DNA from: CAYWCV01 sp964629885
GTDB taxonomy: Bacteria > Bacteroidota > Rhodothermia > Balneolales > CAYWCV01
NCBI GenBank assembly: GCA_964629885.1
Contig: CAZVRJ010000018.1
Location: forward strand, 1-42,020
Direction: 5' to 3'
DNA: 42,020 nt
This document shows, piece after piece, positions 15,205-24,497 of this stretch. A program made the position numbers and the translations under genes. The notes beneath the pieces were generated by a model, which did not search any database, was not told the DNA's origin, and saw only the letters and a list, made by a program, of their open reading frames with translations. Position 1 is the first letter of the stretch. Each line of letters starts with the position of its first letter.

Positions 15205-15771
15205 ATGTTAGCGGAGTTTAAGGATATTTACGACAAGGCGGCTGTAGACATGGATCACGCCGTTGATTTCTTCAAGCGTGAGATTAGCCATATCCGTGCC
15301 GGCAAGGCAAACCCTACCATGCTAGAAGGTGTTAGAGTTGAATATTACGGCTCACAAATGCCCCTAAGCCAAGTTGCGAACATCGGTGCACCCGAAGCCA
15401 GAATGTTGACCGTTCAACCCTGGGATAAATCCATGATTGCGCCAATCGAGAAGGCAATAATGTCGGCGGGCTTGGGTTTCAATCCTCAGAATGACGGTAT
15501 TCTGATTCGCGTACCTGTGCCAATGCTCACCGAAGAGCGTCGTTTGGAGTTAGTGAAAGTAGCTCGTGAACAAGCTGAGCGCGCACGTATCGGCATCCGC
15601 AATGCACGTCGCGACGCCAACGATCAAATCAAGAAAAAGCAAAAAGACGACTCGCTTCCCGAAGACGCCCGATTTGAGGCAGAATCTGAGATTCAAAAGT
15701 TGACCGACAGTGAAATTGCCAAAATTGAAGAGCTTCTCCAAATCAAGGAAAAAGAGATCACGACCGTCTGA
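15205..15771 (+). CDS. frr: Ribosome recycling factor
   Basis: 188 aa, near the standard ~185. HIRAGKANPTMLEGV and QMPLSQVANIGAPEARML are signature segments, and the C-terminal long helix carries RNARRDANDQIKK. It releases post-termination ribosomes together with EF-G. It follows pyrH by 65 bp, the order found in most bacteria, and smc begins 38 bp downstream, an unusual neighbour for this cluster. No Shine-Dalgarno sequence is visible. Confidence 0.97.
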   Translation: MLAEFKDIYDKAAVDMDHAVDFFKREISHIRAGKANPTMLEGVRVEYYGSQMPLSQVANIGAPEARMLTVQPWDKSMIAPIEKAIMSAGLGFNPQNDGILIRVPVPMLTEERRLELVKVAREQAERARIGIRNARRDANDQIKKKQKDDSLPEDARFEAESEIQKLTDSEIAKIEELLQIKEKEITTV

Positions 15772-15809
15772 TCGTGACCGACGGCACATCTTGGCCTGAA
15801 ATCTAATAC

Positions 15810-18800
15810 ATGTACCTTGCCGAACTTGATTTGCATGGCTTTAAAAGCTTTGCACAGAAGACCAGCATTCGATTCGATGATGGCATAACGGCTATTGTCG
15901 GACCAAATGGCTGCGGCAAGTCGAACATTGTGGATGCGTTGCGCTGGGTGCTGGGCGAACAACGGCCGTCCTTACTGCGCTCAGCCGCAATGAGCAATGT
16001 GATCTTCAACGGCACCGCTTCTCGCAAGCCCCAAGGGATGGCCGAAGTGTCGGTTACCATCCATAACAACAAGGGAATACTGCCGGTAGAGTACACCGAT
16101 GTTACCATCACAAGGCGTCTTTACCGTAACGGCGACAGCGAGTACCTACTCAATAAAACACCGTGCCGCCTCAAAGACATCGTTGAGTTGTTTATGGATA
16201 CCGGTATGGGCTCAAATGCCTATTCGGTAATCGAGCTCAAAATGGTCGAAGACATATTGAGCGACAAGAACCACGATCGTCGTCGCCTTTTTGAAGAAGC
16301 AGCTGGAGTTACCAAGTATAAAGACAAGCGAAAGCAGACCTTTCGTAAGCTGGACGAAACACAGATCGACATGACCCGCATCGAGGACATCCTTCTCGAG
16401 GTGCGAAAGAATGTAAGCAGCCTGAACCGTCAGTCTAATCGTGCCCGCCAGGCTAAGGAACTCGAAGAAGAACTGCGTATCCTCGATCAGGCTGTATCCA
16501 GAATGGAATATCGCCGTCTGCAAGATCAGCTTCAGCCATTGCGCCAGAGGCTCGTCGATGTGGAGGCAGAGAAGGAGCAGCTACAACGCAACATCGAAGA
16601 AGCTGAACAATCGAAACAAATTTCCGAAACTCAGCTCGCCGAGAAAGAGCTTCGCCTAAGCGAGGCACAGCGCGAGCTCTCCGACATTCAATCCAAGATC
16701 CAGCAGACGCAAACCGATATACGGATAGCTTCCGAAAGGATAGAATCGGAAGAGAAGAATATTCGCCAATTCGAGATCGATGTACACGCCGGCGAAGAGG
16801 AAATACGAATCCAGAGAACTTCCATAAAAAAATGGGAGGACGAGCGCGTATCACTTCAAGCAAAGTTCTCAGAAATGGATGCCGAGCTGGCATCAGCACA
16901 ATCTGCCTATGTGGAATTGGAATCAAATGTCAGGGAAGTGAGATCCCAATTAGACCAAGCCAATGCTGCCTACACAAAAGCAAACGCACGGCTTTCTGAA
17001 CTACAGGCTTCCCGAATTCGAATTGAGTCCCGGCTAGAAAATGGAGCCGAGGAAGCTGTAAGGCTCAAGCAGCAGATGGAATCGGCCGACCAAGAGCTGT
17101 CGGAAGTATCAGAAGAAAATAAAAAGCTCGAAAAGGAGCTCAAGGACGCAAAAGCACAGCACGAGCAGTCAGAGATTAGATATGACGAGGCTATAAAACG
17201 ACGCGAGGTGCTGGTAGCCGAAAGTAACCGATTGAAGGACACGATCAGGACGCACACTGGCGTGATCCAAGGTTATGAGCGTGAAATTGAGTTGCTTCAG
17301 AATATAGCCAAGTCGCAGGAGCACTTTCCCGAGAGTGTCCAATTTCTACTTGGACAAAAGGAATCCTTCAGTTTTGCATCTGTGGTCACAGATCTGCTTT
17401 CGACTAATCCTGAGATGTCGGTAGCACTCGAATCCGTATTGGGCGAAGCTTGCAATTTCTTGGTCTTGGGCAATGAAGACGATCTGCTGAAAGCCTCATC
17501 ATTCTTACGAGACAACAAAAAGGGGAAGGCCACAATGATTGTAGCCTCCCGTTTGACAGGGGAATACCAGGTACATCCCGACTCGATTGTCCATCAGGTT
17601 CATTGCGATCGTAAATGGATAGGTTTGCGGAACCTCCTACTAGGTCACGTTGTGCTTGTCGAGAAGGGCAAAATACCAGAGATTGGCATTACAGGGGTTA
17701 CCATCGAGGGCGATGTAGTTACCCGCGAGTCATTTGTTAGAACTGGTAGCTCGAATCCCAGCACAGGCATTCGAACCAGTCTCAAGGATAAGATCATGTC
17801 GTTGGAGAAGCGAATCATGGTCAGCGAAGATGCCTGCGACGAAGAGCAACACTCTCTGAAGAAGGTGGAACGCGAGCTCGAAGAGCTGGATATGTCGGTG
17901 CTAAGCACAGCCATTCGTCAATCGGAGCAAACGGTTCGGCGCATAGAGTCGCAGAAAAGTGGACTTTCTGCCAGGCTCCAGATGCAGGGACGCAACCACG
18001 CACAGATGAAGCAGCGACTTGATTCCATCATCGCTGAGAAGTCCGACCAGGAAGCTAAGTTGGAGACGATGCAGCCTGAAGCTCAAACGATCCAAGATCA
18101 AATCAAAGAGCTTTTTGAGTCGGTTGCAGAACTTCGTAGTACCACCGAGTCGACTGAACAGAACAGGAATCGCGCCCAGTCGAAGTACAATGAAGTCAAG
18201 TTGGCACATCAAGACCTTCAAAATAAAGTGGACGGGGCAAGTCGTGAAATTCAACGTGCAAACGAGCAGATCGAATCCATAAAGAACAGGGTTCAACAGC
18301 GTGCCGAAACGGCAAAAAAGGCTAAGGATTTGATCATTGAGTATCGCAATCAAATCGAGGAATCAAATTCTCGACTTGACCTGATGCAACGCGACCACGC
18401 CCAGTCGACCAAACTCCGCGACCAGGCCGACGAAGACTGCATGCGAGAAAGAGGCAAGATCAAGTCGATCGACGATGCCCTCAAGACGATACGCCATAAT
18501 CGAGAGCAATCGCTCGAGCTTTTGCATGAACTCGGACTTGCAAAGAATCAGCTGGAATTGGACGCCCGACATATTGCTGATCAAATATTTGAAAACTACG
18601 GTCTGTTGATGGAAGCCATAGAGGCTGAGTTGCCAGAAGGCATGTCGGTAGCAGAAGCGAAGACCAGATTGATTGATGTCCGCCAAAGGCTGAAAAACAT
18701 TGGTGAAGTGAATCCATTAGCCATCGAGGAGTACGAAAAGGAACTTGAGCGTCTCAACACGTTTGAGACACAGATGGCGGATCTTCGCGAAGCCGACTCC

Positions 18801-19310
18801 AAGTTGCGGCAGACCATTAAGGAAATTAACGACACGGCCCAAGAACGTTTTTTATCAACGTTCAACGACATCCGAGCAAATTTCAAGACCGTTTTCAGCA
18901 CCCTCTTCAATGAGGACGACGAATGCGACCTCATTCTCGAAGAAGACAAGATCGACCCCCTTGAAAGCAAGATCGAAATTATCGCAAAACCAAGAGGCAA
19001 GCGCCCTAGCGCCATTAGTCAGCTATCGGGAGGGGAGAAGACTCTTACTGCCATTGCACTGCTTTTTGCGATTTACCTTGTTAAGCCATCCCCATTTTGT
19101 ATACTTGACGAAGTTGATGCCCCGCTCGACGACGCCAACATCGAACGATTTTCACGCATTTTACAGCGTTTCAGCAGAGACACCCAGTTTATCATCATCA
19201 CCCATAATAAGCTCACTATGGAAAAAGCACGAATGATGTATGGAGTGACGATGCCCGAAACAGGAATCAGTAAACTGGTGGCAGTTCGCCTCGACGATGT
19301 AGGCAGCTGA
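15810..19310 (+). CDS. smc: Chromosome segregation ATPase SMC
   Basis: 1166 aa with the complete SMC architecture. The N-terminal ATPase half carries Walker A at residues 31-39 (GPNGCGKSN). Two long coiled-coil regions (about 165-490 and 670-1000) flank a hinge at ~500-650. The C-terminal half holds the signature motif LSGGEKTLT (1072-1080) and Walker B with CILDEVD (D1100, E1101). It compacts and helps segregate replicated DNA. The kleisin partners scpA and scpB are not in the window. It may be transcribed with frr upstream and ispH 60 bp downstream. Confidence 0.97.
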   Translation: MYLAELDLHGFKSFAQKTSIRFDDGITAIVGPNGCGKSNIVDALRWVLGEQRPSLLRSAAMSNVIFNGTASRKPQGMAEVSVTIHNNKGILPVEYTDVTITRRLYRNGDSEYLLNKTPCRLKDIVELFMDTGMGSNAYSVIELKMVEDILSDKNHDRRRLFEEAAGVTKYKDKRKQTFRKLDETQIDMTRIEDILLEVRKNVSSLNRQSNRARQAKELEEELRILDQAVSRMEYRRLQDQLQPLRQRLVDVEAEKEQLQRNIEEAEQSKQISETQLAEKELRLSEAQRELSDIQSKIQQTQTDIRIASERIESEEKNIRQFEIDVHAGEEEIRIQRTSIKKWEDERVSLQAKFSEMDAELASAQSAYVELESNVREVRSQLDQANAAYTKANARLSELQASRIRIESRLENGAEEAVRLKQQMESADQELSEVSEENKKLEKELKDAKAQHEQSEIRYDEAIKRREVLVAESNRLKDTIRTHTGVIQGYEREIELLQNIAKSQEHFPESVQFLLGQKESFSFASVVTDLLSTNPEMSVALESVLGEACNFLVLGNEDDLLKASSFLRDNKKGKATMIVASRLTGEYQVHPDSIVHQVHCDRKWIGLRNLLLGHVVLVEKGKIPEIGITGVTIEGDVVTRESFVRTGSSNPSTGIRTSLKDKIMSLEKRIMVSEDACDEEQHSLKKVERELEELDMSVLSTAIRQSEQTVRRIESQKSGLSARLQMQGRNHAQMKQRLDSIIAEKSDQEAKLETMQPEAQTIQDQIKELFESVAELRSTTESTEQNRNRAQSKYNEVKLAHQDLQNKVDGASREIQRANEQIESIKNRVQQRAETAKKAKDLIIEYRNQIEESNSRLDLMQRDHAQSTKLRDQADEDCMRERGKIKSIDDALKTIRHNREQSLELLHELGLAKNQLELDARHIADQIFENYGLLMEAIEAELPEGMSVAEAKTRLIDVRQRLKNIGEVNPLAIEEYEKELERLNTFETQMADLREADSKLRQTIKEINDTAQERFLSTFNDIRANFKTVFSTLFNEDDECDLILEEDKIDPLESKIEIIAKPRGKRPSAISQLSGGEKTLTAIALLFAIYLVKPSPFCILDEVDAPLDDANIERFSRILQRFSRDTQFIIITHNKLTMEKARMMYGVTMPETGISKLVAVRLDDVGS

Positions 19311-19370
19311 CCGACCGCTGGAACGGCTAATCTAAAGCACTCGTTTTGGCACAGACAGACCCCAACTGAA

Positions 19371-20624
19371 ATGGCAAAGCAATTTAACATTCCGTCGTTC
19401 TACGATTCTACGATAATTGGAATCGTAAAGCAGGCAAGGCAAGCAGCCGATCCCCGCAAAAAAGATCTGAAGCCAGTCATGATCGACTTTGGCCATGTTC
19501 AATTTCACATTCCGAGGCATTTTGGATTTTGCTATGGTGTTCAAAATGCCATTGACATTGCCTATAGAACCATCGAAGAAGCCAACGAGCGCAATGTGTA
19601 TCTACTGAGCGAAATGATACACAACCCTGTTGTCAACGACGATCTTCAGCGGCGTGGAGTAAAATTCCTCTTCGAAACCGACGGCAGCGTCAATATACCA
19701 ATCGACTCACTCACCGAAGCCGATATTGTAATTGTGCCAGCGTTTGGAACCACGCTCGATATTGAGGAAAGGCTCAGGAATAGAGGGATAGATCCGTATT
19801 CTTGGGATACGACGTGCCCCTTTGTCGAAAAAGTGTGGAAACGAGGTGGGCAGCTAGGTAAAAAGGGCTACAATCTCGTGATACACGGCAAGGTAAAGCA
19901 CGAAGAGACACGTGCAACCTTTTCGCACGCCCAAAACGATGCCCGTGCCGTAATTGTGGTACTCAATGTCGAGGAAGCAAAATTTTTGGCCGATTGCATG
20001 AAAGGGATGCGTTCGATACAGGAGTTCAACGACAAATTTGAAGGGAAGTATACCCCAGGATTCGATCCAATCCGAGATCTTCAACGTTTCGGTGTAATCA
20101 ACCAAACGACCATGCTAGCCACTGAGACCCAGGAAGTGATTCAGGTGCTTAGAGACGCAGCTATCGAGCTGTACGGCGAGTCTGACATCGAGGAGCACGT
20201 TGCTGATACGAGCGATACACTATGCTACGCCACCAACGAGAATCAGTCGGCAACGCTTGAGCTGATGAAGGAGCCGATCGATATAGCATTGGTAGTTGGT
20301 GGATTCAATTCATCGAACACCATGCATATTGTTGAACTCCTAGAACGCGTGGTACCAACGTACCATGTACGTGGCGCAAACGACATGCCATCGCCCGCTC
20401 TGATTCGTCATTTCAACCAATGGGAGCACAAAGAGGTTGAAACGGCTAATTGGTTGGACATTACAAAGAGACCAATTCGTATTGGGTTGACCTCAGGAGC
20501 GTCGTGCCCAGATGCCTTGGTCGATGAGGTTATGCTGCAGATAGTGTCATGGGTTGATGACACAAAGTCGGTTGACGAGGCATTGATGCCTTTTAGACAG
20601 CAAATTGACTCTATTACTATCTAA
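19371..20624 (+). CDS. ispH: 4-hydroxy-3-methylbut-2-enyl diphosphate reductase, long form
   Basis: 417 aa. It performs the last step of the MEP isoprenoid pathway, giving IPP and DMAPP. The three cluster-binding cysteines are C54 (HFGFCYGVQNA), C149 (WDTTCPFVEKVW) and C379 (SGASCPDALV). The protein is about 100 residues longer than the ~310-aa E. coli enzyme. Extra sequence lies before the first cysteine and in the middle, the layout seen in cyanobacterial and plant proteins. Its 3' end overlaps the convergent cdaR gene by 8 bp, so no terminator separates them. Confidence 0.95.
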   Translation: MAKQFNIPSFYDSTIIGIVKQARQAADPRKKDLKPVMIDFGHVQFHIPRHFGFCYGVQNAIDIAYRTIEEANERNVYLLSEMIHNPVVNDDLQRRGVKFLFETDGSVNIPIDSLTEADIVIVPAFGTTLDIEERLRNRGIDPYSWDTTCPFVEKVWKRGGQLGKKGYNLVIHGKVKHEETRATFSHAQNDARAVIVVLNVEEAKFLADCMKGMRSIQEFNDKFEGKYTPGFDPIRDLQRFGVINQTTMLATETQEVIQVLRDAAIELYGESDIEEHVADTSDTLCYATNENQSATLELMKEPIDIALVVGGFNSSNTMHIVELLERVVPTYHVRGANDMPSPALIRHFNQWEHKEVETANWLDITKRPIRIGLTSGASCPDALVDEVMLQIVSWVDDTKSVDEALMPFRQQIDSITI

Positions 20625-21624
20625 TAACCTCGAAATAGGAAACCCTGCGTGGCTGCACAGTTTTTACTCTGGCATGTAAACTGTCGCTAAGCGTTGTGAT
20701 CATCGGCGATATATAACCCGTCGAATCCTGGCGGATGTCGCCATATGGCACGAGAGCACTAAAAAGTGGCTCGGTCTGTGATCGGGCATATTTTTCGATA
20801 GGAATCGTATAGCGAATAGTCAAATATGCCGGATTAAAAGAGACTTCGGTGCCTGATGGAAGGTCGGCAACATCGATGCGCACACGTTGTTCTCCCTCAG
20901 TAAATTCGGACACCTTGGCTAAAATCACCGTTTCCGTAATGTCAGAATTGAGAATGGTTGGGAGCTTTTGTAATTGTATTGGCTCAGATATATCTGAGTT
21001 CACATTCGAAAGTTCCAACAACTCGGTTGGCCAGTATGTAACGGTGTCAATAATTGACCTTGCACCAGAAATGGTAACAGAATCGGGTGTGGCTTGCAGA
21101 TTGCCTACCAAATTGTGCTGGCCCCGAAACGTAATGTTGTGCTGAAACTGGATTGGCACCCTCTTTGAAATGCGCTCCTCCAATACGGTGCGCAACAAGG
21201 CTGGTTGTACAGAGAGTACATTTACGCCAGTTGGGCCCACTTTTTCGCGAATCATATCGGCCAGAAGTATTTCGGCCTGATTGATGTCGATCGCAATTGA
21301 CTGTGAGTTGTTTCTAAGTGGAAGCAATCTCCAGCCTTCGCCGCTTACATTTGCCGTAACTTGATTGGGGAGATCGGTGGCCAGAGCCATATTTTCTGGT
21401 AACTCGCCGACAGTGAGCTGAAACTGAACGGTTGTGTTCAGATCTCGTCCCAAGTTTACAACCACCCACATAACAATGGCAAATATCATGGAGATTACGA
21501 AAACGGTCACTTTCTCGCGGCGCTCCATGATTCCGCTTTCCGATGCCATACCGCCGCTGTAGCCACCATCGAAACGGTTGCGGAGCAGATCCCAAAAACG
21601 TTGAAGGCTATTCAGAATGTTCAT
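20617..21624 (-). CDS. CdaR/YbbR-domain protein
   Basis: 335 aa from the ATG at 21624. One transmembrane helix (VTVFVISMIFAIVMWVVV) near residues 39-56 is followed by ~270 residues of extracytoplasmic YbbR-like beta-rich repeats. In Firmicutes, CdaR binds and regulates the diadenylate cyclase CdaA; no cyclase gene is in the window. Three tandem start candidates (TTG, ATG, ATG at 21630, 21627, 21624) follow AAGGAG at 21636-21631. The last has the best spacing. The ATG at 21627 overlaps the dciA stop as TGATG, so translation is probably coupled. Confidence 0.85.
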   Translation of the reverse strand: MNILNSLQRFWDLLRNRFDGGYSGGMASESGIMERREKVTVFVISMIFAIVMWVVVNLGRDLNTTVQFQLTVGELPENMALATDLPNQVTANVSGEGWRLLPLRNNSQSIAIDINQAEILLADMIREKVGPTGVNVLSVQPALLRTVLEERISKRVPIQFQHNITFRGQHNLVGNLQATPDSVTISGARSIIDTVTYWPTELLELSNVNSDISEPIQLQKLPTILNSDITETVILAKVSEFTEGEQRVRIDVADLPSGTEVSFNPAYLTIRYTIPIEKYARSQTEPLFSALVPYGDIRQDSTGYISPMITTLSDSLHARVKTVQPRRVSYFEVIR

Positions 21625-21626
21625 CA

Positions 21627-21923
21627 TCAACTCCTTACTACGATATCGGTGATGATGTTTCCACCAGCTTCTTTGTTGAGAAGCTCTCGTATTTGGGTCC
21701 GCTGCATGTTGATCTCATGCCTCCACGCAGCCTGAGGGACCGACAATATCAGTTTGTTCTTCGTATCGAACCGGATAGATTTGCATTGGTCTGCAATCAT
21801 CGGCCCAACCACATCTCTCCATTTGTGCAACACAACACCTCTCATAACCGACTGCTGATCGGTGTATTTCGATACATACTCGCTTACCAAGTCGCCTATG
21901 GGTTTCGGTTTATGTGAGTACAC
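21627..21923 (-). CDS. DciA-like protein (DUF721), probable replicative helicase operator
   Basis: 98 aa single-domain DUF721 protein. VLHKWRDVVGPMIADQCKSI and the later strand ILSVPQAAWRHEINMQ are the family core. DciA helps load the replicative helicase DnaB in bacteria without DnaC or DnaI. The GTG start at 21923 lies inside the end of recF (14-bp overlap), and its stop overlaps the next start, so recF, dciA and cdaR are translationally coupled. It sits about 5 kb from the DnaA boxes, which suits a role in initiation. Confidence 0.85.
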   Translation of the reverse strand: MYSHKPKPIGDLVSEYVSKYTDQQSVMRGVVLHKWRDVVGPMIADQCKSIRFDTKNKLILSVPQAAWRHEINMQRTQIRELLNKEAGGNIITDIVVRS

Positions 21924-23064
21924 GGTCTGTTTTGTCGGGCGTGGTTGAAATATTTCCTGATTCGATCTTGATGAGTCGATTCTCTGGATTCGACCAGTCT
22001 ATCAAGGTTTCCAATAGAGATGTGTTTGCGGCCGTGATGCACACTTGGCCGGGATGTTCAGCCAGCATTTGCATCAGGATGGCCGTTTTACGAGGATCGA
22101 GATCCCCAAAAACATCATCTAGTAGGAAAATAGGCAAATCATCCAACATGTCGGAGAAGAAGTACAGCTCGGCCAATTTTAATGATAGCGCAAACAAACG
22201 GTGCTGGCCCTGCGACCCGAATCGCCTCAGGTCTAGACCATCTAGTAAAAAAATAATGTCGTCGCGATGTGGACCTACAGTTGTGACACCCCTTTCGATG
22301 TCTTTCGCCAATCTGGACTGGAGCTCCTCACGTAAAGTGCTTTCCAACTGATCGACATCTCCTGGATTGTCGACTATAGTCTTATATCTGAACGATGGTT
22401 TGTGGTCCAACCCTGCCATTAGTGCGTATGCCTGCTCTAAATACAACCCAAACTTTTGGAGCATTTCATTTCGCCGGAAGATTATCCTTGCCGCCAAGCG
22501 TACAAATTGTGCATCCCACGGCTCCAATTGATCGATTGAATTTGATGGTGATGATCCCAGGGCAATCAGCACCCGGTTGCGTTGACGCATCACCCTTCTG
22601 TAATCGATGAGGTTGTGCAGATAGGCTGCGTCTACCTGGCTGATCATCGCGTCTAGGAAATTCCGTCTGTATTCGGGTCCCTCGAAGGTGAGTTGCCGAT
22701 CGTCTGGACTTAGCACTACAACAGGGACCCTTCCAATAAGGTCGGACATGCGTTCCAGTTTGACGCCATTTACTAATATCGACTTACCGTCACCTCGTTG
22801 GTAGGCGATCTCAATCTCCACCAAAGGACGGATGGTGCCCGTGAAACTACCTCGGAGCTTGAACGACGATGCGCTCATATTGATGGCATGCGAGTCGCTG
22901 GATGTCACAAAGCTCCTGCTCATGCACAAATAGTGGATGGCATCGATCAAATTGGTCTTGCCAGCCCCATTTGGTCCCGATAATAGATTAATGTGTCCAC
23001 CCCACTCAAGCTCAGCTTCCGGATAGATCCGGTAGTTCTGAACGTGGAGGGATCGAATCTTCAT
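21910..23064 (-). CDS. recF: DNA replication and repair protein RecF
   Basis: 384 aa from the ATG at 23064. RecF is an ABC-type ATPase acting with RecO and RecR to load RecA at gaps. Walker A is at residues 30-38 (GPNGAGKTN), the signature region is RFGSQGQHRLFALSLKLAEL, and Walker B is FLLDDVFGDLD. The frame is open 15 codons further to 23109, but the family N-terminus is MKIRSLHVQNYR, and the extension would run through the eno terminator. Downstream genes overlap it. A promoter must lie between the eno terminator and the start, or it depends on read-through. Confidence 0.95.
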   Translation of the reverse strand: MKIRSLHVQNYRIYPEAELEWGGHINLLSGPNGAGKTNLIDAIHYLCMSRSFVTSSDSHAINMSASSFKLRGSFTGTIRPLVEIEIAYQRGDGKSILVNGVKLERMSDLIGRVPVVVLSPDDRQLTFEGPEYRRNFLDAMISQVDAAYLHNLIDYRRVMRQRNRVLIALGSSPSNSIDQLEPWDAQFVRLAARIIFRRNEMLQKFGLYLEQAYALMAGLDHKPSFRYKTIVDNPGDVDQLESTLREELQSRLAKDIERGVTTVGPHRDDIIFLLDGLDLRRFGSQGQHRLFALSLKLAELYFFSDMLDDLPIFLLDDVFGDLDPRKTAILMQMLAEHPGQVCITAANTSLLETLIDWSNPENRLIKIESGNISTTPDKTDRVLT

Positions 23065-23075
23065 GTGGGGATCAC

Positions 23076-23117
23076 AAAAAAAAGAGCCCACCGTGCGTTG
23101 AGTTGGCACGGTAGGCT
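23076..23117 (-). terminator. Rho-independent terminator of eno
   Basis: On the minus strand, AGCCTACCGTGC (23117-23106) pairs with GCACGGTGGGCT (23096-23085) with one G-U pair, followed by a run of eight T. It starts 13 bp after the eno stop and ends 11 bp before the recF start. Confidence 0.92.
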
Positions 23118-23130
23118 TTCTGTGTAATAT

Positions 23131-24417
23131 TTATAGCCCGAAAACGTCGCGACCAAGATAGATGGCGGCGTCGGCAAGTTGCTCTTCAATGCGCAGCAGC
23201 TGGTTGTATTTAGCAACACGGTCGGTACGGCTCATGGAACCGGTCTTGATTTGGCCAGCATTTGTTGCAACGGCGATGTCGGCAATCTTCACGTCCTCAG
23301 TTTCGCCCGAGCGGTGGCTGATAACAGAAGTATAGCCGTTCTTGTGGGCCATTTCGATGGCGTCGAGTGTTTCGGTAAGTGTACCGATCTGATTCACCTT
23401 TATAAGGATTGAGTTTGCCACACCCTGCTCAATACCGGAGGCGAGACGCTCGGTGTTGGTTACAAATAGATCGTCGCCAACTAATTGAATTTTGTCGCCG
23501 ATGGTATCGGTGAGGAGTGTCCAGCCTTCCCAATCGTTTTCTGCCATGCCGTCCTCAATGGAGATGATTGGGAAGCGCTCCGACCAATCTGCCCAGAATT
23601 TAACCATGGCCTCGGCGTTGTGGGTGCTGCCATCACTCCAACGGAACTCATAAAGACCAGTCTCTTTGTTGTAAAACTCGGAAGCTGCAGGATCGAGGGC
23701 AATCATGATGTCTTCGCCCGGCTTGAATCCAGCCTTCTCAATAGCACGAAGAATGACCTCTAAGGCCTCCTCGTTCGACTTTAGATTTGGAGCGAAACCT
23801 CCTTCGTCACCAACGCTGGTGGTATAACCCAAAGATGAAAGAACCTTCTTAAGGTTGTGAAACACCTCAGCACCCATGCGAACAGCCTCGCTGAACGTGT
23901 CAGCTCCAGTAGGCATGATCATGAATTCCTGAAAGTCGACATTGTTGTCGGCATGCGAACCACCGTTGATGATGTTCATCATCGGCACGGGTAGCACCTT
24001 GGCGTTTACACCGCCAACATATCTCCAAAGTGGGATATTGAGAGCATTGGCAGCTGCATCGGCAACTGCAAGCGATACACCTAGCATGGCGTTGGCGCCG
24101 AGGTTGCCCTTGTTGGTAGTGCCGTCAAGTTCAATCAACATTTGGTCGATGTCGATCTGGTTGAACACATTTTGGCCCAATAGCTCGTCGGCGATGGTGG
24201 TGTTCACATTTTCCACGGCTTTGAGCACACCCTTACCCAAGAATGCGTTTTCGTCGCCGTCGCGAAGCTCAACTGCTTCGTGCTCGCCAGTCGATGCGCC
24301 ACTTGGAACTGCAGCGCGACCTAAAATTCCATTGTCGAGAATGACGTCGACTTCAACAGTAGGGTTGCCGCGCGAGTCCAGTATTTGTCTGCCGATGATA
24401 TCTTCTATGAGAGACAT
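23131..24417 (-). CDS. eno: Enolase
   Basis: 428 aa, normal length. It interconverts 2-phosphoglycerate and phosphoenolpyruvate. The N-terminal loop VPSGASTGEHEAVELRD, the metal-ligand segments SIEDGMAENDWEGW and LVGDDLFVTN, and the SVISHRSGETED catalytic signature are all intact. It is transcribed away from the origin and ends at a strong terminator. The 80-bp spacer upstream contains a degenerate 6-bp repeat of unknown role. Confidence 0.98.
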   Translation of the reverse strand: MSLIEDIIGRQILDSRGNPTVEVDVILDNGILGRAAVPSGASTGEHEAVELRDGDENAFLGKGVLKAVENVNTTIADELLGQNVFNQIDIDQMLIELDGTTNKGNLGANAMLGVSLAVADAAANALNIPLWRYVGGVNAKVLPVPMMNIINGGSHADNNVDFQEFMIMPTGADTFSEAVRMGAEVFHNLKKVLSSLGYTTSVGDEGGFAPNLKSNEEALEVILRAIEKAGFKPGEDIMIALDPAASEFYNKETGLYEFRWSDGSTHNAEAMVKFWADWSERFPIISIEDGMAENDWEGWTLLTDTIGDKIQLVGDDLFVTNTERLASGIEQGVANSILIKVNQIGTLTETLDAIEMAHKNGYTSVISHRSGETEDVKIADIAVATNAGQIKTGSMSRTDRVAKYNQLLRIEEQLADAAIYLGRDVFGL

Positions 24418-24457
24418 AATGGTATCCTGTAGTTAATTTCAGTATCCCTTAAGGTAC

Positions 24458-24487
24458 GAAACAGGAACGAGAACAAGAACCAAAACC
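24458..24487. repeat. Degenerate 6-bp tandem repeat upstream of eno
   Basis: Five 6-bp units run without gaps: gaaaca, ggaacg, agaaca, agaacc, aaaacc. It lies in the 80-bp spacer between the outer-membrane protein gene and eno. It is similar in style to the 9-bp and 10-bp arrays elsewhere in the window, but the motif differs. Confidence 0.6.
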
Positions 24488-24497
24488 CGCCGGCTAA

